Shown one piece after another: positions 48,501 through 61,100 of a stretch of DNA of 64,000 bases. The position numbers and the translations under genes were made by a program. Every line of letters starts with the position of its first letter. Positions within the stretch are counted from its first letter, which is position 1. Source of the stretch: Ifrita kowaldi (taxonomy: Eukaryota > Chordata > Aves > Passeriformes > Cinclosomatidae); assembly GCA_013398055.1 (NCBI GenBank), contig VZRS01014475.1, positions 1,139,859 through 1,203,858 of the forward strand, written 5' to 3'. The notes under the pieces are model-generated. The model saw only the letters and a program-made list of their open reading frames with translations, made no database searches and had not been told where the DNA came from.

Positions 48501-51500
48501 CATAGGACACAACAAAAACAATTAATACCTGGCTGATCGTAGAAAAAATAAGATTGTCTCCCCAAGAAGAGGACAGCAAAAGGCTCATTATGTGTAGTAA
48601 GATTAACACAATGAGTCAAGACCAGACTATGGGCTAATGCTTTCTGATGTCTCTTGAGTACTGTCCCTGGATTTCAGTGTGGCACACTTAACCTCTGTGA
48701 TTTCCTTCTGCAAGCCTCACTTGAGATGCTATAATTGTTTACAGAACATTGCTGACCAGAAGGACGAGAGTCTTAGGGACTGATGTCTTAGAAGAACAGT
48801 GTTTTAGAGCAAATTGAAACTTCTTGACAAGAGCCCTAGGCTTTCTATTTCTGAGTTATACAAAGTCTGTAAACAGCTTACATATGCCACTTGCATGGTG
48901 CCAGATGCTTGCAGCCAGGTTAGTTGAGTCTTAAGAAGCTGAAGGGAAGATAATGTATCCTGATTTTTAAAATTTTTTATCTGTTTTATTTTTTCATGGA
49001 TTGTTATTTTTCACAATGCCATTGGAAGGCTGAGAAAAGGATTGGTTCTTGTGAAGGTTATTAAAAAATGCCAGTGTGATCAATTGGACCTTATTTTCTT
49101 TTCCTGTTTCCCATAATGAAGAAACAAATTCTGAAAAATACCCTAGTCTGCCTTATAAATCAGGGAAAGAGTCTATTATGATGAGTATGGTGGGCTTTAA
49201 AAAATAAATATATACATTTGTATTTTGTTGTGATTCTCTTCACAGCCTAGTGATAGGGCACAACCTGATGATGGTTCTGCTTCTCAGAATTTGATCTACA
49301 ATATTAACCCATCATTACCTTTTGAAAAACCTAGCATTTTTTTCCTGAAATGGTATAACCAGTGTATCCTGTGACTTCTCAATGCTGATTTCCTGTGTTC
49401 ACTCGTACTAACCAACCAATCTCTGTTATAGCCTGCATGGAAAAGTGCATGGAAGATTGCACTTGTAGAGCATATATTCCATATTTTTGTATGGCAATAC
49501 CTGACATCAAATCAACATGAAATATACTTATTTCCTAGCAGCCTATTAATTTTCAGTTTTAGTAATTCACTTTGATGTAAGAGATACTAGTTAGCAGGAG
49601 TAAGGTTTAGAAGAGTTATTGATAAATAAACAGCTTTTTAGCCTTAAATCCAGATTGTGCTTCGTATCTGCATCTCTATAAAGAAATAAGCAACTTTCTT
49701 CCTTCTGTGCCTGTGTGACAGCCTTGTGAGCCATCTGTGAAATCTCCTGGAAGATAGCTTAGACATGTCCTTCCTTGCTTCAGTCTTGAAGTCAGTAACT
49801 TCTAAAAAGTGGTTGTCTAAAGATCATTTACGTAATACATCTGAGATTACTAACGTGTTTGAAATATGAACGAGTCTCCTCTCATAGATTTGTGATTAAG
49901 CTCCTATCAAAATTAAGCCTTGCATAAGCTAATTAGACATTTTTAATGTAGTGAGACTATATGTTTAACAACTTCAAAAGTTGTGACTGAATGCTGCTCT
50001 TGAAAAGTGAAGAATATAAACAAGACTTTTAATTTGGGAGGGTGGGGGTCTTGGGGTATGTGCAAGAGATCTTTCTTAAGTAAAATGTTACAATGGCATC
50101 ACAATGTTTTAAAGTTCAGATTCTTATATATCTATTTCCTTCTAGGATCTGGTTGGTCTGCCAGCTCTGTAAGGGACTATGACTGATGAGGATCTGGTGT
50201 ATGGTGTTGCATCAGTTCTGGGTTATGATACTGTGCATTTATGGGAGAAAAGGCACAACTCTGATTCTCATACTTTTGAACCCTATCGTACTTGGAACAT
50301 TTATAGCCTGTTTGCTTTATCTGAAAGTGATTATTTTAGAGCAAAACTAAAATATTATCCTTATTTTACCTGCAGGGTGGTAGTACTGACTGTGCTGATG
50401 TGGGTATAAAGCAGTGAATCCACCTGTTCAATCAAATCTTACTCTCACCTCCATTTCCCTTTTCCATGGCTGAATACTCATGTCCTTTACTCAAACAATG
50501 ATAGGAATTATTTTGGAAACAGTTAAGAATTATAGCTTGAAAGGCAAAAATTCGAAGTAATAACATTTTTTTCCTGGTTAAAATTCTATGTTTTGGCTTT
50601 TATGGGTTTAACACATAATTCCAGTGAATGTGAAAGTCAAATATGTATCTAGTGTCTTATGAAGCAATAAGGAGTAAGACAATTGGTAATGAAATGTGTA
50701 ATGCTGTTGGAGAGGAGCTGGTGATCCCACATCCAGTGGCCCTCTGCACTGCCTGAGTAGACCTGTCATGGTCTGCTTTCAGGATTCACCCTAACGCTTT
50801 TGACAGAAGATTTAGGTTAGTAGTGAAGAGGATCAGTTGTGTTATTGGGACTTTATTTTTAGTGGACTAAAGGGTTTTTGGTAGGGTCTTGTGTCATATA
50901 GCATGCCAGTGGTGATGGAATAATGCAGGTAGGGCTTAGGGGTGCCCCTCTGTGTGCATGTACTGAAAGATTTCAGCTTAGCTTTATCATAGGGAAACTG
51001 AACAGTTTTATTTAGCAAAATTAAAAAAAAAAGATGTTATTAATACCTTTAAGCAAGCAGCTATTCCTATTTTCTTTTTTATTTAAATTGAGCGGAATGT
51101 CTTCTGCCAGGTTGTCCTGCCAGGCTTGGCATACCAAGAGTGTGCAGGAGGCAGAATTGGTCCCACCTGTGACTCTGTGCCATTTCTTAGGAAGGTCCCC
51201 ATGTTTGAGGACAAAGGGACAAATTTTGTCAAGTACAGAATTGCTCTAATTGATGAGGGCTACAGACACTGTACCGACACTGGAAGTCAAGGAACATGTA
51301 AAGCTTCACCTTTAACTTAGAAGTAATTAATTAATAAAATTGCCAGACTGTCTTATATAGTTTGGTTTTACCTGGTTGCTGTACGAATGTATGGAGTTAC
51401 TGTTCTTGTGTTCACATAAGGCTTTCTCAGATGCTCGTGCTCCTTAACTTAGAGCGAGTCCCAAGTCTTTATTTAAGAGTGAAACACCTTAAAATGGCAT

Positions 51501-51790
51501 GAAATTTTTGCAGATATTTTCACCTGTGAAGATAAAAAATTTCTTACGGGGTAGGAATAATAAAGAATCTATTGGAAGGACCCTTTCTTAAAAAAAAAGC
51601 CTTTGAGGTGATTAACTGTGTTCATTATTTTCAAAAGTATTGTTACCCATTCCAAACTATGAATATTCATGATTCATTAATTTTTTTCATAGGTTATTTT
51701 CCATGCATTTTAATATTAGAGAAAGTCATGATATGAATTAATTTCTTGCCATTATCGCTGTTTCTTCTAATTGCTTTTCCAAATTGCAGA
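45541..51790. other. Unique AT-rich non-coding DNA
   Basis: A long repeat-poor interval without a supported gene. Low-complexity A/C-rich DNA lies at 46276-46323 and an A run at 48195-48206. A small acceptor/donor-like pair near 50145-50168 was considered and not accepted. Frames of 64-76 codons at 50179-50409 and 51034-51320 on + show no known family. The rest holds nothing I can name. Confidence 0.6.
46276..46323. repeat. A/C-rich low-complexity tract
   Basis: Runs of A interrupted by C and CC (AAACAAAACAAA, AAAACCAAAACAAAAGG). Similar tracts occur at 16045, 16645, 52293 and 63547 and seem to be a recurrent simple-repeat type in this genome. Confidence 0.7.
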
Positions 51791-52100
51791 TTGTGATGTT
51801 TCAAAAAAGTCATGGCAATAGAAGCAATGAAGACAAGGAGTTTGATTACTCATACAATGAGCGTGATACATTCACAGAGAATATTATGTGCTGAGGCTGC
51901 TTGCAGTTGCTGGAATTTACACTCAGTAGCTGAGGCGAGATCTTTCAGGCTTGTATCCTGTAATCTGATCTGGCCAGTGCTCCGTCCTGGAGACCACACT
52001 GCTTGAAAGCCAGACTGATTGTTTATGTGCGGAATAATAACATTGGTTTGGGGCGATAATGCTTTCCTTTTTTCCAATCCTTCCTGAACAGGTGAAGTAC
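51791..52100. promoter_or_regulatory. Candidate conserved non-coding block
   Basis: The stretch holds CpGs at about 51862, 51934, 51983, 52030 and 52054, a SOX/FOX-like GATTGTTTATGTG (52017-52029), a CAATGAGCGTGATAC stretch and CTGAGGCGAGATCTTTCAGG (51929-51948). It lacks repeats and a credible frame. Function inferred from composition only. Confidence 0.28.
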
Positions 52101-53009
52101 ATTGTAGGCTACAGTAAAATTTTTGTGGTGATAGACATGGTCAAGTATCCGGCTTTTTTGCCTCTCTCATTGCTAAGGGTCGTTCTGTGGTTCAGAAGGT
52201 TCCTCCCTAAATTCCATGGTTAGCCATTGTTGTAACTTTGTTTTCATTTCCTCTATTGTTTGTGCCATAATCTGCTGTCATGAATGCTGTTTAAAAAAAC
52301 AAAAACCAAAAACCAACAAAGCAACAAAAATGCCAAACAAAACCCCTGAGCTCAGAAAAATATCCCCAAATCCCAGGGACTTTGGATCATAGTGGACTAT
52401 GGGGTTTGGAAAAATAATGTGTGTCGTGTGTTGTATGAGGATATAAAGTATATATGCATGCTTGACCCTCTTGGACAAAACAGATTTTCCAAAGTTGATT
52501 GAGAGTGAGAGATGCTTGAGTTAGATGATCAAGACTTCCAATGTCAATCTTCTGTTCCTAAATTTAAGTTTTGAAAAACTTCAGCTAGGGTGGGATGTCT
52601 AGTTGTCCATATGGAACAGGATGTTATTTTCAATATATTGCCCTCTGGAACTGTTTTAACCAGCCCACATTTTGCAGTGTTGTCAAATAAGAAATTAGGA
52701 ACATGAATCAAAAAGTTTCTTAGTTTTCTGGGTACTGGATACAAGTGATCTTGGATACATCATATTCCTCCACACAGAAACCTAAAGAAGAGCTTAATTT
52801 AAGGTTGTCCCTGTATTATGAGGTACTGTGTTTTATAAAAAAACCTCTGCTGCTTGAAACTGTTGTTTTTTGGAAGAGAGGAGAAAATACCATCCATTAG
52901 ACTTCATCAGGTATCTTAAGGTATCAAGATATAAAATAAGATGCACAAAGCTGTTGTGACATTTATGTAAGGCTGGTTTTAATTCGCAATTTCTGAACGT
53001 TCCTTAAAC

Positions 53010-53022
53010 AATAATAATAATA
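53010..53022. repeat. Short (AAT)n microsatellite
   Basis: Four AAT units in AT-rich DNA. Confidence 0.65.
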
Positions 53023-56000
53023 CTTCAAGATTTATAGTCCTTCTAGTCATTCTATCACTACATTGAGTATCTGAAAAAAATTAAATTTTGCACTCCATTA
53101 CTTTCAACAGTAGTAAATCAACATGTGAAAGTAGGTTTTCAACATATACAAATTGTTAGGCTTGTTAAAATTACTGCATTCTATAAAAGAATTATGAAAA
53201 AAAAACCCCAGCTAACACTCTGGACTTTGGTGGTTGTCAGATTTACATTTGTTATACTTTTGACGTTCATATACAATCTCAGCTTGCTTTGCTTTCAGTC
53301 ACCTTGGAGGTAGGACCTCCATAACCTTGGGTTCGAGTAGCTACCATATAAATTTCAAGTGCTGTATTTCACTTGTTGTTACAGTCAAAGGAGAAGAGTT
53401 TTTCTAACATGAGAACAAGAGTTGAAAAATGTTCCTTGCTTCCCTTTGTGTCATTATTATCAAGGTTTGCCATGTTTCTAGTGTAGAGGTGTATTCTGGT
53501 AGCTGATAGGAAAAGGAACTTTTTATTCTTTGTACTTTATTGCCATCCACCACATTTGGGTAAGTAAAAGCTTGAACTTGATTTCCAGTTAAAAAAGAAA
53601 TACAAAAGAGAAAGAAGTGCAGCTATAATGTACATGTTTACATCCAAATTAAACATTCCTGTGTGAAGAAATCTTAGTTGTAATGCTAACCAAGGAAGTA
53701 TAAGTATTTAAAGCTTCTTTTGTGTGTGTGTTGTACATTACCATTAATAATATGTAAAATGCAAGCATCTCTCCCTCTTTTTAAAACACTGTCACCTGCT
53801 TTTTAGAGGTAAGATAGCAACAAGTGAGAGAAAATAAACTAACAGCTTGCTTTCTTCACTGCCAGCCTCTAGGCTGTGAAGTCTACCACATATTTCCCAA
53901 CTGCTTGTCTTTGGTCTCCAGTGTTTTCTTCCTATAATAGCCTACACTGTGTATTTTGGTCACCCACCTAAGGGACCAAGTAGGTCCTTGCTGTGGGGTT
54001 GTTGGCAGTGCTGGAGTTCACAGACATGTGCAACATAGCTCTTCAGTGGACTCCTCTGGATCCATCAGCTGTTGTCCTGTTGTCAAGGTCTGCCTCTGCT
54101 GACCCCTGTGGTTTCTTCTGAGACCTCTTGTTTTTCCTAATTAGAAGAGCCTTTCTCCTTCACACATAGGCTTTGAGACAGACTCTCCTTTTCTTTATGG
54201 TAAATTTTAACATGACTCATGATTCTGGAATCCAGCTGAGCTGTGTTTTAAAAGCGTTTTATTGTGATAGAAGAATGGACAATGGAGAGGTGCACCTGTG
54301 TGATAAGCTTTAATCTAGAGTTTTCTTGCATTAAAATGTCTCATAACTTAGAAAAATGGAGTGTCATAAAGGGACAGACTTTTAAATTCGTTATGTAATG
54401 TCACATTTATACGTGGTGCAAATAAGACCTATTGCTGAAATTCTGTCATATATCTAAACGAAAAGGTAAAGTTAAACTTGTGTTTCAAGATGTTGCCTTA
54501 GAAAGCTATGTGGTTGCAATCTCCTAGAACGTTTATATTGAACTGCTCCTATTTGACAAATTACATGTTATTTTCCTAAATTGCTACATATTTTGTGTCA
54601 CTTCAGGCAATATCTCCTTTTCCAGATGTTCAAGTTTACTTTCAGTATGTTTACTTACTGCTGGAAAGACATTGTCACTTGGAATCCAGTTGTCATACAA
54701 AGGTAGGATAAATAGGCTTAGTTCTCTAAGTGAATGGGTGCCAGAAGAATTTATGACCTGTGATCTGTATTTGACAGAAATCAACCTGTGATGCCAGTTG
54801 TAATCCTTGAATGAGGCTTTAAGTGTGAGCTTGTGATAGGAAGCTGAAACAAAGCGTTGGTTTCCATTATGAAGAAGTTACACATGCTGAGTACAACATA
54901 CAGAAATAAAAAAGTTATTTAGCATAACTGAGCTCATAATGACAGGGGAAAACTTGTGAGCTAAATTTTCTGTGAAGTATTGTCTATTTTAGATGTAAGC
55001 AGCCAGAAGAGTTCAGTTTATTTAGTATATTAATGCAAATGAGTATTTTTTGTTAGACCAGTAAGTACTGTTGCAAGAAATAGCATGCTTTGAGACACAT
55101 GGTCTTTCTCTTTAAATACAGCAAATTTCTAGCAAAAACATGTTAAAAGCAGTGGCTGTTATTTTAGTTTAACTATGTTAGTAGTTGCATAGCTTGGGGG
55201 AAATGGCTTCTGTGATCTAGAGATGTGTTAGCTGGAGATGGAGGTAACTGTCTTTGACTCACTGGAACAGAAATAGAAATAGTACTCAGTAAGGTCAGCA
55301 GTGAGATACGACATCAAAGTCCATTGTTCTGTAGAATCACTGTCAAGACTTTTGTCAATAGCAAAAATACCATCCTGAAAACCCTAGCAGAAACCAAAGC
55401 AAGGCCACCATAGCCTTCCATCTTATGGTAGAATATATATGGGTAAGTAAATCATTAAACAGTTACATTTTATAGGAAAGATAAGTATACCATTAAATAA
55501 AATTTCCTGGTTCCATTTACTGTGTATTTCATATAAACTTAGTGTATTGAATATTTTTCTTCACAAAAGGGGCCTTACTAGTTGTGAATTATTTTTGAAA
55601 GCGGTTTTATTTATCTGCCATGTAACTTGCTGCATGAAAAACTGAATCAAACATTTGGAGGATGTAGATTAATACAGACTACTGAACTGACTGATTATGA
55701 ACTGCATGTAAGCATAAAGAATCCTTCCCTATCTACATTCACTCTTCTTTGCATTGTATCACATGGATATACTTCTGGAATAGACGGTAACTGAAATGCA
55801 TAATAAAGTATCTCGAGAGAGCAGTCCAATTTCCCAGTATTCTTGCAGAATTTGGTAGCAGCTAGAAATTTTTTGATCATCTATTGTATTTGACTTTATG
55901 GTGCCAGAATTACTATTCTCCTGTATCTGTGGTTAAAAAAATAGATCCTTAGCCAACTGCTAGTATGTTCATCTGTTACTACAATAGTAAGTGATGTCAA

Positions 56001-56266
56001 ATACAAACAACATATGCCTTCAGGATATCATCATTTTCTGTAGGCTACTGTTTGTTTTCCAAATGCTGCCTTTTGCTTTATTAATAGCATATCAAAATTA
56101 TTGTGGTCCTTTGATTTCAGTAAATAACACAGGTGTGAACAAAATTTAGAAAATAACTCAATCCAGGTTGAAATTAAGTTAACGGCAGTACTGGTATAAA
56201 ACACAACTTTCAGGTTTTTAAATGTTTTATGTTGGCTTAATTATTTCAATATCAAAATATTTATGT

Positions 56267-56296
56267 TAATTGCTATGTATTGCCATATAGCAATTA
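56267..56296. repeat. Perfect 10-bp inverted repeat, 10-base loop
   Basis: TAATTGCTAT (56267-56276) and ATAGCAATTA (56287-56296) are exact reverse complements. Each arm contains a TAATTG homeobox-like core, so the palindrome offers two opposed sites. It may also be chance in AT-rich DNA. Confidence 0.6.
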
Positions 56297-57879
56297 CTTT
56301 AAAATTGAATAATTATAAAATCTTTAAATGCAAGCATATCATTACCGAAAGGTTGTTGCAGTACTTGCAGTTCCCAAGCACAGAAGAGTTAAATTTCTTG
56401 TACTTTAGATTTTTTAGCTAGTGATTTTTATGATGAGAGCAATGTATTATATCCCAGATTGTTGACGGGGCTGTTACTTTGTACTTTAGAAGATGCTGGA
56501 CTTACAAGCTATGTATAGTAGCAAACAGGGCTAGAGTTCAGTTGTTGGCAGGTTTCCTAAGATGCTTTGGGTTCTACAATTAACACTTTCTCAAGCAGTA
56601 GTTAGGGACACCTTAGGACCTAACATAGGTCACCGGCAATTTCTGATAACTAGTATAGATAAGGCTTCTCTGTTCTGAAATAGAAGGGATTTTTGCATGC
56701 ACGCCACAGCACTTGTTCTCAGTGGCACAGAACAGGCTTGGCACATTTAATTTACCAGAGTTCATGTAGCTGTAGAGTCCTCAACTGAAATGCTTCCAGA
56801 ATCACTTGTGTGGTTAAGATGAGGCTGAAAATTGCAGTGAATGTAGAATTGCACCATATCATGTTAAAGAAAAATTGAAATTATAATTACTTGAATGATT
56901 TCTTTTTTCTGTCATTCTCATAAAGCAGCAAATTTCAAAGAACTTCACCTGGTTTCAAAAACCTGAGTTTAATTAGTGGTATTCTGTAGCAGGTGAGCCG
57001 TTATGGGAGTTTGTTTTCTATTTTTAAGAATTGTCATTGTTTTATAATTCCGAACACTGGAAAGATTGCTCACATTTATAGAGAATGGTTTATTCCGCAT
57101 CAAATTAATCTGAAAGTTGGTAGGAAGAAAGAATAAGGAACAGTACATTAAAGCCATTGAAGGGAGAAAAAAAAATAAGACTAATTTAAACAGGATTGCC
57201 TGAGGACCTTGCTTTGTTGCTTTTCTTTTTTCTGTGCCCAGAAAAGTTTTAATCATTATAAATTAAGTGTTGTTTTTTGTCCTTATCATTACTGCAAGAA
57301 AAGTGCTATTTGAGGTTAAGCTTTTAAGGTAAGGACACTGGAGACTTCCTAGCATTTGATGTATCTTAGCCAGGCTGCCTCTTTTCATGCCAGGTTTGGA
57401 TTTGGACCATTGGTTAGATTTTTCTACCCCATAATATTTGACTGACTGAAATGTCTTTTAAATCACAGTAGATTGTTTCAATAAAGAAATATTACCTAAG
57501 CTCCGCAACTTTTAATATTTCTTTTGACAATGTCTCCAGGGAAATAAGAGTTGGAAACTGTTGATATTTCATAATTCCATTAATTCTTCTGGAATAAACT
57601 AATATTCAATTAAAAATAAGTAGTAAAGTTGCAAGAGGAACATATAAACCCTGTGAATATAAATTTTAAAAAAACCACTATTTTTGCACCTCTTGCTGTT
57701 CCCTGGCAGGATTGTAGAGTTAAAACCATCATCAAGTACAGTTCACAATTCAGCGAGTAGGATTCAGTGGAGTTAGGATTTAACCCAGTGGCAAAATTCC
57801 AATCATTGACCTAATACATAGGATAGCTAACACTGTCAGCTAAGCAGAGAGATGAGCTACTCTCATCTGAAGAACACCA

Positions 57880-58060
57880 TGAGATTTTGTCTTCTTTGTA
57901 ACATTCTCACCTGAGCCTGTGCTAGGAGAGATTTCCAGTGAGTATGAGAGCTGGCTTAAAGGGGAGCTCGGGTTTATGTTTTTGCATGGTCTCGTCCGTC
58001 AGGACCTAAGTGGGTTTGTGCACATTCACCCGCAGTCCACATCCAGTGGTCCTAGAAAAT
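57880..58060. promoter_or_regulatory. Candidate conserved non-coding block
   Basis: CpGs cluster at about 57969, 57992-57997 and 58031 within GGAGCTCGGGTTTATG, GTCTCGTCCGTCAGGACC and CACCCGCAGTCCACAT. There is no repeat signature and no frame. A weak, composition-based call. Confidence 0.22.
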
Positions 58061-58116
58061 AGTTATCTCAGCCACACCAACCAGCAATATAAATAGAAAA
58101 CTCGTGACTTCTGAAA

Positions 58117-58149
58117 TTAATTTTGCTTAATTTTGCTTATTAATTTTGC
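58117..58149. repeat. Three-unit tandem repeat of TTAATTTTGC
   Basis: TTAATTTTGC occurs at 58117-58126, 58127-58136 and 58140-58149, the third after a three-base insertion. A local slippage repeat. Confidence 0.85.
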
Positions 58150-61100
58150 TTATATTCTTGCTACATAATACAAGATTTAACTTGATTTCACTCACCGAAC
58201 CCATTCAGTAAAAAATTTTTAAGAAGAAATGGATTTGGTTTGGGTTTTTTTGGGTTGTTTTCTCCCCTCCCCCACCCTCAAAAGCCTGATTCAATTGTCT
58301 ATATTTATCACAAACTGGCTGCTTAAGTGTAGAGACAGAGGTGCTTAAAATAAAGAACATCTTGAACTGCTAAATATTTGTTTGTGCTGAATTGGATTGA
58401 ATGTAAGCTCCAAACAGTAATTAAAGTTGTTTAGTGAATTAATGATTTCTTGTGAAGGGGAGTAAGTTAATCAAATAGGAATTCAACTCTATTCTATTCC
58501 AGAGTGCCAAAATGAAGGGAAAAAAATCTTTTGGAACAATTACTAGCAGAATTTTTTTGTAGTGAAATGTTTGGAAGCCATCCATGAACTGCTTTAAATT
58601 TCTCACTTCTATGAACTCCTTTTAACTCGGTCAAAAAAAAAAAAAGTATCTTTAATAAAAATTGGAAAACAATGTTTGCATAAAGATGGGAAGCTTGAAT
58701 GTCAAGATCTAGACAATACAATTGCTATCGCTAAATTGACACTAAGGTATACACAGCAAAAGTACTTATATTCTGTTTATGAGACCTGCTTGATTTGAAA
58801 AAAAATCATAATGACATATGCTGAACTCAGAGAAAGAAGCTGCAATAAAAATCTTGAAAGTTATACTTTTCCTTTTCTTCCTCTCCATACGTTGGAAAAC
58901 CATTTTTTTTTCCTTCTCTGTTCACACAAACCAAGCAAAAACCAATGCATAGATGTGAATGGAGATATTATGAAGAAACATTTCAACTTTTTTGTCTTTA
59001 ACTTTAGATATGCTAAATCTGAATTCTATCCAGTTTCATTCAGGGATAAAAGAAAAAAATGTGCTTCAAAATGTTTTAGCAGAGGAGAGGAGCAACTTAG
59101 GTTTTTCCTTAACTTCTTAACTTCAAGCTGCCTTAAAAATAATCTTTTCATAGCAAGAAATACAAGAATAAAGAAATAAACCAGCACCGTAAAGAAAGGA
59201 AACACTATTTTCTAGCTTTATTTGTTATGATTGATTTAGATGCCTAAGCATTTTTAGTTGTGTTCATACAGATGTATAACTTAAATGCCTTTCTCATGTT
59301 TTGCCAGAATTTTAACATGGTTAGCACCTGGTACACAATAGAGATCTCATGGTCTGAGATAGCAAATAAAGAGTTTAGCCACTGAAGGCATTTGCTACCA
59401 TAGCAGAAGCACTCCTGGTACACTTTAAATGAATTCCCTGATGAACAATTCACAGAATGAAGACTGAGATGCAGAGGCCCACTGCTTCAGGGCTTCACCA
59501 ATATTAGAATATTTCATGATATGCCATGCATTGCATGGTGTGTGAAAAGGCAAGGCTAAAACACTCATCTCACAAACATGCGTGTACTTAAAATCAAGCA
59601 TTTGAGTAATTCAGTTGAGCTTTGGGAAACGAAAATGTTCTTAAAGCCAAGCATGAAAACAGTGGAAAAGGAAAACAGACTCTGATAATCTGAAAGAAGT
59701 AATAAGTATGATACACTAGCTATTAGATTGGAATTATATAATTGTTTCATATGTGTGTTTCACTGCATAAAGCTTGGGCAATCTGTGCTGTTTTCTGAAA
59801 GTTTCCTGATTATGCTGAAATTCTGTAAGCCAAATAATGTGATATGATAAATCAGGATGCAATAAATGATTTGGCCTTTTTGTTTGCCATTTGTAAATGT
59901 CTGGTTTGCATTTGCCATGAGAATCACAAATGATAACTCAGGGCACAAAAGGAATTAATGGATTTAAAACTTGCTCCTGTTGTGGAATCTTGCTATTGTA
60001 TTTCTTGTGTCGGTTCTGCTTACTGCTGGGTGCTGTCTGATTTTCCTTTAGCAGGTGGAAAAGAGTGTTGCCCTACAAGTGACCCTGTTAATAAGCACAT
60101 GAAATTTTAGGTAGAACATTAGTGTAGGGAAGGTTTAGAAATTCAAGTCATCACCCATGCCAGCTTTGAAATTGTCACAATGAAAGGAAGCTCCATTATT
60201 TTTTAAAACAAGATGAATTAGAATTTAAATATAATCTTCCTGCTGTTGAGAAAGTTAGAAGAAACATTTAAGTCAATACAACTAATGTCTGATATAAACT
60301 ACGCAGCTGTCGTTCATGGACAAGTGGAGCTTGGTTGTTCAGTGTGATACCGCACGTCCATCTGTTTCTTGTGGACTTTCAGAATTTATTTATCTGAGCA
60401 AAATCTCAGTTTACAATTAGATCTTGGTTACTATGATAAAAGACACAATATAAAGATCTAAATGAATCATGGGCATTGTATTTCTGTAGAACAGAGAAAA
60501 AGGAGAAGAATGAGGTTTATGACTGCTGATGTTTCATGCAGGAAGGGAACGACTTGAAAGTTGAAGTCCTGGGCTAGACATGGCCTTATTTAATCTAGAA
60601 AGTCATCAGAAAACCTTCAGGAAAAGACAGCACAAGTCACAAATTCTGCAGAATGTTTTGATTCAGAAGTGGGCCCAGAATCTCCTGGTGTTTTCATCTT
60701 GCAGTTGTTTGTTGTCTTCTGGTGGTGCCTGCCCAGCTTCTGCAAGTGAGAATATGGTTTATCTTACCTCCATGTAAAGCAGAGCATTTGGATTCTAGTA
60801 GGCTGATTCCCATGCTTAACTCCTGTCAGGTCTATGTTCTGCTTGGGATTGTGGGAAGTATTGTAGCTTCAGCACTTGGGCTTCCATCATGTCCTTGACA
60901 CTGCTCCTCTTGGTCACTCATCAGCTGTCATCAGAATCTATGTTTGCAACTCGCTGTTTGTACTGCAGTCAGAGTTTCTTCTGCTAGGCTTTCTGCTATT
61001 CCAAAATTGTAATCCCTCTGGACATCTCATGAAGCAGAAGTCTAATTCATCTGCTGGAGAATTGTCTCTTGATTTTGCAGTCTGTGGTGGACAGCTGCAT

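Larger units (their letters stand above)
52101..57879. other. Unique AT-rich non-coding DNA
   Basis: No gene or interspersed repeat is recognisable. An A/C-rich tract is at 52291-52345, an (AAT)n run at 53010-53022 and a hairpin-forming inverted repeat at 56267-56296. The remainder shows nothing I can support. Confidence 0.6.

Noticed and set aside
50145..50168. Possible micro-exon: a pyrimidine-rich TTCCTTCTAG acceptor followed 23 bases later by GTAAGG
   Set aside because: A single acceptor/donor pair without a coding context, neighbours or a 3-base multiple length; such pairs occur by chance.
53329..53345. GGGTTCGAG, resembling a tRNA B box
   Set aside because: The bases after it do not complete a B box, no A box lies at the right distance and no cloverleaf can be drawn.
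58811..59179. 122-codon plus-strand reading frame
   Set aside because: The translation is dominated by F, K, N and S as expected for AT-rich non-coding DNA.
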